From Massilioclostridium coli (GTDB lineage: Bacteria > Bacillota > Clostridia > Oscillospirales > Ruminococcaceae): a DNA stretch of 64,000 nucleotides. Position numbers and translations under genes: made by a program. Shown one piece after another: positions 58,401 through 64,000 of the stretch (its first letter is position 1; every line of letters begins with the position of its first letter). The stretch covers positions 1-64,000 of the forward strand of contig NZ_FMIZ01000007.1 in the NCBI RefSeq assembly GCF_900095865.1, given 5' to 3'. The notes beneath the pieces were generated by a model. It ran no database searches, was not told the DNA's origin, and was given only the letters and a program-made list of their open reading frames with translations.

Positions 58401-58979
58401 GTAAACATCATGGTATTTGATACCGAAGTTTACTCCAATACAGGTGGTCAGTCCTCGAAATCTACTCCAACAGGTGCGATTGCTCAATTCGCTGCTGGCG
58501 GTAAAGAAGTGAAGAAAAAAGACCTGGCTCAAATTGCTATGAGCTATGGCTACGTATATGTTGCTCAGGTTGCTATGGGTGCTGATTACAACCAGACCTT
58601 AAAAGCAATCTCCGAAGCAGAAGCTTATAACGGTCCTTCTTTGATTATCGCTTATGCTCCATGTATTAACCATGGTATTAAAGGCGGTATGAGCAAAGCT
58701 CAGACAGAAGAAAAGAACGCTGTTGCTGCTGGTTACTGGAATATGTTCCGCTTTAACCCACAAGCAAAAGCAGAAGGCAAAAATCCATTGACAGTTGATA
58801 GCAAAGCTCCAACTGCTGCTTACAGAGACTTTATTATGAACGAAGTTCGCTACAGTGCTCTGTCCCGTTCTAACCCTGAAAAAGCAGAAGTTATGTTTGC
58901 AAAAGCTGAAAAACAAGCTGCTGACAAATATGCTCATTTGTTAAAATTACAAGAATTATACGGCAACGAAGCTGAATAA
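55446..58979 (+). CDS. nifJ: pyruvate:ferredoxin (flavodoxin) oxidoreductase, single-chain
   Basis: 1177 residues, the full length of a fused PFOR. N-terminal pyrimidine domain (~1-250), domain III/EKR region, a two-cluster ferredoxin domain with [12 protein letters not shown] (~695-706) and [12 protein letters not shown] (~750), the CAGCG element and the thiamine-diphosphate domain [20 protein letters not shown] ... [15 protein letters not shown] (~957-1010). Converts pyruvate and CoA to acetyl-CoA, CO2 and reduced ferredoxin, the central oxidative step of anaerobic fermentation. GGAGGA upstream of ATG 55446. Codon use is strongly biased toward preferred codons, as expected for a highly expressed gene. 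Confidence 0.97.
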   Translation: [1177 protein letters not shown]

Positions 58980-58993
58980 TTACTGATAAATCA

Positions 58994-59023
58994 AAACCCA
59001 CGGAATTTTTCCGTGGGTTTTTT
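58994..59023 (+). terminator. terminator of the PFOR gene
   Basis: AAACCCACGG (58994-59003) / CCGTGGGTTT (59011-59020), short loop, T6 tract. Confidence 0.9.
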
Positions 59024-59301
59024 AATGAAAGGATAAAAGTGGTTTATCCAGGTTTTTGCAATGAATTATAATAATTTTGGGAATACTACTATTGGATAAG
59101 GCGTTTTTATAAGAAATAAATTATAGATTAACTGTTAATAATTTAGTTTTATTACAATATTCTGGTAATATTTTTGCAGTGTGATTCCTTTCACATTCAT
59201 AAATTTTTACAATTCATTCCATATCAATCAAAATTTAAGCATATTTGCATAAATGAAATATAATTCCTGCATTTTATTAACATTTATTTTACGTTTAACT
59301 G

Positions 59302-59330
59302 TTGCAGAATATTCCGATATATGGTAAGAT
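59302..59330 (+). promoter_or_regulatory. candidate promoter of the PEP carboxykinase gene
   Basis: TTGCAG (59302-59307), 17-bp spacer, TAAGAT (59325-59330), leader ~55 nt. The gap 59024-59301 holds only AT-rich DNA. Confidence 0.5.
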
Positions 59331-59392
59331 TGTAATTGTAGAAAATTAGTGTTTTCACTAAGATACAAATTATAAGATAAAGGAGAACTAAT

Positions 59393-61162
59393 ATGTTAAC
59401 AAATAACCAAAATGTGTTAAAATGGGTTGACGAAATGGTTGCCCTCTGTAAACCTGACCAAGTTGTTTGGATTGACGGCAGTGAAGCTCAATTAAATGAA
59501 TTGAGAGCACAAGCTACCGAGACAAAAGAAATGATTCCTTTAAATCAGGAGAAATTGCCAGGTTGTTACCTGCATAGAACAGATCCAACTGACGTTGCTC
59601 GTGTAGAAGATAGAACCTTCATCTGTACTAGAAAAGAAGAAGATGCTGGTCCAATCAACAACTGGTGTGATCCAAAAGAAATGTACGCTAAATTAACACC
59701 TATGTACGATGGTGTTATGAAAGGCCGTACTATGTACGTTATCCCTTATTCCATGGGTCCAATCGGTTCTCCTTTGGCTAAAGTTGGCGTTGAGCTGACA
59801 GACTCCATCTATGTTGTATTGAACATGGATATCATGACAAGAATGGGTAAAGATGCTTTTGAAAACCTGGGCGAAACCTCTAATGACTTTGTTCGTGGTT
59901 TGCACTCTAAAGCAGATATCGACCCTGAAAAACGTTATATTGTTCATTTCCCAGAAGATAATACTATCTGGTCCATTAACTCTGGTTACGGCGGAAACGT
60001 ATTGCTGGGTAAAAAATGTTTTGCATTGAGAATTGCTTCTTATCAAGGTAAGAACGAAGGCTGGATGGCTGAACATATGCTGATTTTGGGAATTGAAAAC
60101 CCACAAGGCGAAGTAAAATATATCTCCGCTGCATTCCCATCCGCTTGTGGTAAAACAAACCTGGCTATGTTGATTCCACCAGAAGTATACAAAAAAGCTG
60201 GCTATAAAGTATGGACAGTTGGTGACGATATTGCATGGTTGAAACCAGGTGAAGATGGCAGATTGTACGCAATCAACCCAGAAAACGGCTTCTTTGGCGT
60301 TGCTCCTGGTACTAACGCAAAATCTAACTTTAATGCTTTGGAATCCACCAAAAAGAACACTATCTTTACAAACGTTGCTCATAACATGGATGACAACACT
60401 GTTTGGTGGGAAGGCTTAGATAAAAATCCACCAGAAAATGCAATTGACTGGAAAGGTAATCCTTGGAATGGAAAAGAATCCACTGAAAAAGGTGCTCATC
60501 CAAACTCCAGATTTACAGCTCCAGCTGTAAACTGTCCTTGCATCAGCCCAGAATTTAACAATCCACAGGGTGTTCCAATTTCTGCTATGATCTTCGGTGG
60601 ACGTCGTGCAAAAACAGCTCCACTGGTATACCAATCTTTTGACTGGAACCATGGTGTATTTGTAGGTTCTACGATGGCTTCTGAAACAACTGCTGCTGCT
60701 ACTGGTGCAGTTGGTGTTGTTCGTCGTGACCCAATGGCTATGCGTCCATTCTGCGGTTACCATATGGGTGACTACTTTGCTCACTGGATCGAAATGGGCG
60801 AAAAATTGGGTGATAAAGCTCCTAAAATCTTCAATGTTAACTGGTTCAGAACAGACGATGAAGGTCACTTCATTTGGCCTGGATTTGGTGACAACATGCG
60901 TGTCCTGATGTGGATCTTAGACCGCTGCGAAAATAAAGTTGATGCTGTTGAAACTCCAATCGGTTATGAACCAAAACCAGAAGATATCAATATCGAAGGC
61001 TTGGATATCGATTTGGATACCGTGAAAGGTCTGCTGGATGTTGATAAAGATCTGTGGAGAGAAGAAGCTGCTGGCATCGAAGAATTCTATCAACAGTTTG
61101 GTGACAGACTGCCAGAAGAATTGTCTAACCAATTGAAAGCTTTAAAAGAAAGATTAGGCTAA
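59393..61162 (+). CDS. pckG: phosphoenolpyruvate carboxykinase (GTP)
   Basis: 589 residues. GTP-type family blocks: substrate region YVIPYSMGPIGSPLAKVGVEL in part, P-loop FPSACGKTNLAMLIPP (~residues 247-262), metal/GTP segment GDDIAWLKPGEDGRLYAINPE in part, RRAKTAPLVYQSFDWNHGVFVGS in part and NWFRTDDEGHFIWPGFGDNMRV in part. Interconverts oxaloacetate with PEP and CO2 using GTP; in anaerobes it usually runs towards oxaloacetate for succinate formation. AAGGAG upstream of ATG 59393. Directly after PFOR, so the pyruvate/PEP branch sits in one locus, each gene with its own promoter and terminator. Confidence 0.96.
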   Translation: MLTNNQNVLKWVDEMVALCKPDQVVWIDGSEAQLNELRAQATETKEMIPLNQEKLPGCYLHRTDPTDVARVEDRTFICTRKEEDAGPINNWCDPKEMYAKLTPMYDGVMKGRTMYVIPYSMGPIGSPLAKVGVELTDSIYVVLNMDIMTRMGKDAFENLGETSNDFVRGLHSKADIDPEKRYIVHFPEDNTIWSINSGYGGNVLLGKKCFALRIASYQGKNEGWMAEHMLILGIENPQGEVKYISAAFPSACGKTNLAMLIPPEVYKKAGYKVWTVGDDIAWLKPGEDGRLYAINPENGFFGVAPGTNAKSNFNALESTKKNTIFTNVAHNMDDNTVWWEGLDKNPPENAIDWKGNPWNGKESTEKGAHPNSRFTAPAVNCPCISPEFNNPQGVPISAMIFGGRRAKTAPLVYQSFDWNHGVFVGSTMASETTAAATGAVGVVRRDPMAMRPFCGYHMGDYFAHWIEMGEKLGDKAPKIFNVNWFRTDDEGHFIWPGFGDNMRVLMWILDRCENKVDAVETPIGYEPKPEDINIEGLDIDLDTVKGLLDVDKDLWREEAAGIEEFYQQFGDRLPEELSNQLKALKERLG

Positions 61163-61188
61163 TTTTTTAGGTCTCCTATTATCGTTTT

Positions 61189-61226
61189 AAAATGCCTGTG
61201 AAAGTTTTCTTTCACAGGCATTTTTG
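61189..61226 (+). terminator. terminator of the PEP carboxykinase gene
   Basis: A 16-bp stem (61189-61204 with 61209-61224), 4-nt loop, T5 tract. The gap 61227-61462 is AT-rich with no gene. Confidence 0.9.
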
Positions 61227-61462
61227 CGTTCGTTAAAAAATAGATTATATGTCAGTATAAAAGATTGTCTTTACATAAGATTTGTTTTTATACAATAGAA
61301 GAAATCTTAATAAAGGATGAATATACATCATATTCAATCAGAGTTTAGCTGCTCAATATGAAATCAATTTAGAAAAATTGTTTATTTTTTTTGTTTTATA
61401 AATATTTTATTTATATATCACTACAAAATTGCTAATAAAATCCAATTTTATTTCCATTTTTA

Positions 61463-61521
61463 TTGACATTTTAATTTATTTAACTTATAATATATACAAC
61501 ACAAATGAATAAATATTCATT
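61463..61521 (+). promoter_or_regulatory. promoter and candidate operator of the C69 dipeptidase gene
   Basis: TTGACA (61463-61468), 17-bp spacer, TATAAT (61486-61491). Just past the start point lies AATGAAT-N4-ATTCATT (61504-61521), with a further ATGAATAA half-site at 61524, a candidate repressor site. Confidence 0.65.
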
Positions 61522-61557
61522 TTATGAATAATTTTAAGTAAGAAGGAAGAAATAAAA

Positions 61558-63285
61558 ATGAAATTAAAATGGACAAAAGTAATTGTTGCATTGGCTTTGT
61601 CCGGTGCAATCGCATTGGGAAGCAGTATTAGTGCTTCCGCTTGTATGGGCGTTTATGTAGGAAAAGGAGTATCGCAAAATGGTTCCTCTTTCATTGGACG
61701 TTCTGAGGATATTGCGAAAAACCACAATAAAATCTTTACCGTACATCCAGCAGAAGATCATCAAGCTGGAGATATGTTTACAGATGGTTATGGTTTTTCT
61801 ATAGAATATCCAGCACATACTTATCGTTATTCTTTGGCAAAGGATTCCCCTTTGGAAGGAGATGGTGATGAAGCATTTGCTGAGGTGGGTATCAACGAAA
61901 AAGACGTTGCCATGACTGCCACTGTTTCTACTAGTTATAATGGAGATGCTGCAAAAGTGGACCCACTGGTTAGAAAAGGCGGTATTCGTGAAGTTTCTAT
62001 GACCAGTGTTATTTTGGGACAAGCAACAACCGCTCGGGAAGCTGTTGAACTGCTGGGTAAAATTGTAGCTGAGCATGGGGCTGGTGAATGCAATACCATG
62101 ATGTTTAGTGATCCAAATGAAGCTTGGTACATGGAAATTGTATCTGGGCACCAATATGCAGCAGTTAAAATGCCAGAAGATAAAGTTGCTGTATTCCCAA
62201 ATATGATGATGTTGGGTACTATTGATGTAACAGATACAGAGAATGTAATTGTTTCTGATGGTTTAGTAAGTTTGGCAGAAGAAAATGGATTTTTACAAAC
62301 TGTAGATGGACAAATCCATGTTGCTAAAACCTATGGACCATCCACTGCTAGCAGAAGTAATTTAACACGTTTATGGCAGGGAACTTATTATATGAATGTA
62401 GAAAAAGGGAATAGTTTAGATATTGAATCTGCTGAAGGCGGTTCATTTGACTTGTTCTTTGAACCTGACCATAAACTATCTACCCAAGAAGTAATGAAAT
62501 ATTTAGGATACCGCGGTGAAGGAACAAAATACGATTCCAATGTGGATTCTTCTATTAAAGCAATCGGAAATGATCGTCAAGCAGAATGCCATGTATTGGA
62601 AATGCGTGATGGTATGTACAGTGGTATTGTAGGTGTTGAATGGCTGGCAATGTCCCGTGCAGAATTTTCTCTGTATCTCCCTTACTATGGCGGTATGATT
62701 ACAGAAACTTGGGAAGGTTATCATCCAGAGGATCTGGAATACACGACAGATTCTATGTATTGGGTATTTAATAAATTAAATGATCTGGCAGAAGATGATA
62801 GGGAATTATACGGAAAAAATATTCATAAATATTTAGACCAATATCAGGCAGCTTTGATTGAGCAGCAGGAACAAGTGGATGCAGATATGACAAAACTGTA
62901 TGAAATTGACCCTACATTGGCACAGGAAAAAGCAACTGAACTTGGAAAATTGATTGCACAAGATACTTATGCAGTTGCGTTTAGTATTGTAACTGAATTG
63001 GAACAATTTATTGCGGAAGGTGGCGAAGGTGAATTTGTGCCATCTGTTTTGGAAAACAATGTGATGCCAAATTACTCTGTTGATCGTGTTGGTGGCGTTC
63101 CAGAACAACCAACTACTCCTTCTGAAACCCCATCCTCTACCCCTTCTGATACAACCTCTTCCAACTCTTCTACTTCCAGTGAAACTTCTCCACAAACTGG
63201 TGATGTTACCGCTATGGCTGGCGTAACAGTTGCTTTGGTTGCAGCTGGTTGTGCAGTGGTATTGAAAAAAAGAAAAAATAAATAA
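61558..63285 (+). CDS. wall-anchored C69 family dipeptidase
   Basis: 575 residues. Signal peptide (~1-28) ends just before the SAC MGVYVG motif, where the Cys (~residue 29) is the expected N-terminal nucleophile of this Ntn-hydrolase family after processing. The PepD-type C69 domain (~29-430) carries FIGRSEDIA, GIREVSMTSVILGQATTAREAVELL in part and NTMMFSDPNEAWYMEIVSG in part. A Ser/Thr/Pro linker (~515-545) leads to SPQTGD, a hydrophobic segment and KKRKNK: a sortase-type signal lacking the leading Leu of LPxTG. Cleaves dipeptides; surface tethering suggests peptide scavenging. AAGGAAG upstream of ATG 61558. Confidence 0.9.
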   Translation: MKLKWTKVIVALALSGAIALGSSISASACMGVYVGKGVSQNGSSFIGRSEDIAKNHNKIFTVHPAEDHQAGDMFTDGYGFSIEYPAHTYRYSLAKDSPLEGDGDEAFAEVGINEKDVAMTATVSTSYNGDAAKVDPLVRKGGIREVSMTSVILGQATTAREAVELLGKIVAEHGAGECNTMMFSDPNEAWYMEIVSGHQYAAVKMPEDKVAVFPNMMMLGTIDVTDTENVIVSDGLVSLAEENGFLQTVDGQIHVAKTYGPSTASRSNLTRLWQGTYYMNVEKGNSLDIESAEGGSFDLFFEPDHKLSTQEVMKYLGYRGEGTKYDSNVDSSIKAIGNDRQAECHVLEMRDGMYSGIVGVEWLAMSRAEFSLYLPYYGGMITETWEGYHPEDLEYTTDSMYWVFNKLNDLAEDDRELYGKNIHKYLDQYQAALIEQQEQVDADMTKLYEIDPTLAQEKATELGKLIAQDTYAVAFSIVTELEQFIAEGGEGEFVPSVLENNVMPNYSVDRVGGVPEQPTTPSETPSSTPSDTTSSNSSTSSETSPQTGDVTAMAGVTVALVAAGCAVVLKKRKNK

Positions 63286-63312
63286 AATAATAGATTGAAT
63301 ACTCCTTTTATT

Positions 63313-63352
63313 AAAAGTTCTGGTGGAAATGCTTCTACCAGAACTTTTTTAT
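63313..63352 (+). terminator. terminator of the C69 dipeptidase gene
   Basis: AAAAGTTCTGGTGGAA / TTCTACCAGAACTTTT stem (one G-U pair), T6 tract. Confidence 0.9.
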
Positions 63353-63369
63353 TGGTTAGGGAAAACCAT

Positions 63370-63756
63370 TGGCTCTGTTGGGTATCTTGTAAAAAAGCTT
63401 TCGTGACCAATATCGATTGAAGCAAGCCGATAATGACAGTCTTGTGATAACAGAAAGTTGCTGTTAGAACGGTGGTTTATCGTTTACGTGCTGTAAGGCA
63501 AGTGATGCAAGAGGAATAACGTTCAGAGGATCCTTGATAGGTTGGCCGATAATAGGACACAATAAGGACAAATCAATCCGTCGGTTAAATTAATGGTTAT
63601 GAATGTCATGGGAACTTCCTGTTTTACCAAGAGAGCTATCTGATAAAAAACTTCCACATCAAATTTTGAGTAAAGGAAATGATTTAAAAAAGCAATACTA
63701 TCAAGAATAAAATGAAAATGTGTTTTTTGGAGACTTTTTTCAGGATGATAGGACAA
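63370..63756 (-). pseudogene. possible decayed small zinc-motif gene (helix-turn-helix/transposase-like remnant)
   Basis: The minus-strand frame from ATG 63756 runs 77 codons with a late LICPYC motif and then stops. Past a frameshift near 63530 a second frame continues with NVIPLASLALQHV and, after another stop, LSVITRLSLSACF and RKLF. The order (CPxC, then an IPxxSxxL segment, then a helix-turn-helix-like stretch) recalls small zinc-motif proteins common in clostridia (DUF6431-like), now broken. This is pattern matching by eye and could be chance. The remaining 63757-64000 shows no gene. Confidence 0.25.
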
Positions 63757-64000
63757 TAAATGTAAGTAGAGAAAATTTTTCTTATATCTTTCAATGATTA
63801 TTTAATCTTTTAGGCTAATTAGAAATTATGGTCTAAGAATAATGAAAAAACTCTAATCGTTTAGCAGGGTAAATTTAATAGTTCGTTACCCGAATAAAAG
63901 TATAGATTAAAATAAAAAATTGCTTTACTATAATTTCTAATTTGGATTCGTCACCTTTTTTTTAATTATGCATAAAATAGAGAGAGATAGGAAGGTGAAA

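Overview
The window is a chromosomal segment of a low-GC, Gram-positive anaerobe, most likely a gut-type clostridium of the Oscillospiraceae/Acutalibacteraceae kind. The evidence is the AT-rich intergenic DNA, strong sigma-A promoters and AGGAGG ribosome sites, ferredoxin-linked 2-oxoacid metabolism (2-oxoglutarate:ferredoxin and pyruvate:ferredoxin oxidoreductases), GTP-type PEP carboxykinase, PSP1/RicT and DarA genes, and large secreted glycan-active proteins with Gram-positive wall anchors. No oxygen-respiration gene is seen. The genus is not claimed.
Layout. 1-5.6 kb: a complete rRNA operon (16S, tRNA-Ala, tRNA-Ile, 23S, 5S, tRNA-Asn) behind three tandem promoters. 5.9-9.8 kb: a giant secreted CotH-kinase/GLUG/FIVAR surface protein. 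10-18 kb: an LCP wall-glycopolymer ligase, a YeiH-type transporter with its divergent LysR regulator, an EF-G paralog, a DUF4830 membrane protein and an RsuA-type pseudouridine synthase whose ribosome site lies in a hairpin. 18-25 kb: a PucR/CdaR-type regulator and a cell-division hydrolase cluster (ftsE, ftsX, two M23 hydrolases, an S41 protease). 25.6-29.1 kb: a kor (2-oxoglutarate:ferredoxin oxidoreductase) operon preceded by a P-loop ATPase. 29.5-36.4 kb (minus): a giant GH78 alpha-L-rhamnosidase and a fucose/arabinose-isomerase-like gene, each behind a copy of the same promoter/operator block.
36.8-41.5 kb (minus): a cytidylate-kinase-like gene, a 56-residue ferredoxin, ricT, holB, darA and a lysine/ornithine-decarboxylase-fold gene. 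42-45.7 kb (minus): rpmG-secE-nusG-rplK-rplA and, behind its own promoter and L10 leader, rplJ-rplL, ending in a terminator with no rpoBC after it. 46.2-50.3 kb: ddl, murI, DUF1934 and argS. 50.5-53.5 kb: ppx-ppk. 54.1-55 kb (minus): a CBS/CorC protein. 55.4-61.2 kb: PFOR and PEP carboxykinase, the pyruvate/PEP node. 61.5-63.3 kb: a wall-anchored C69 dipeptidase, followed by a non-coding tail with a possible decayed gene.
Most notable: (1) a ~960 bp, ~97% identical inverted repeat shared by the CotH-kinase and rhamnosidase genes, encoding the same four-module FIVAR stalk and KTGD anchor, flanking ~20 kb of core genes; (2) a 14-bp hairpin that hides the rsuA ribosome site in read-through RNA but contains a promoter whose transcript would lack the blocking arm; (3) near-duplicate promoter/operator blocks that probably co-regulate rhamnosidase and isomerase; (4) duplicated, catalytically intact M23 hydrolases beside ftsEX. 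No CRISPR array, prophage, insertion sequence or defence system is recognisable.
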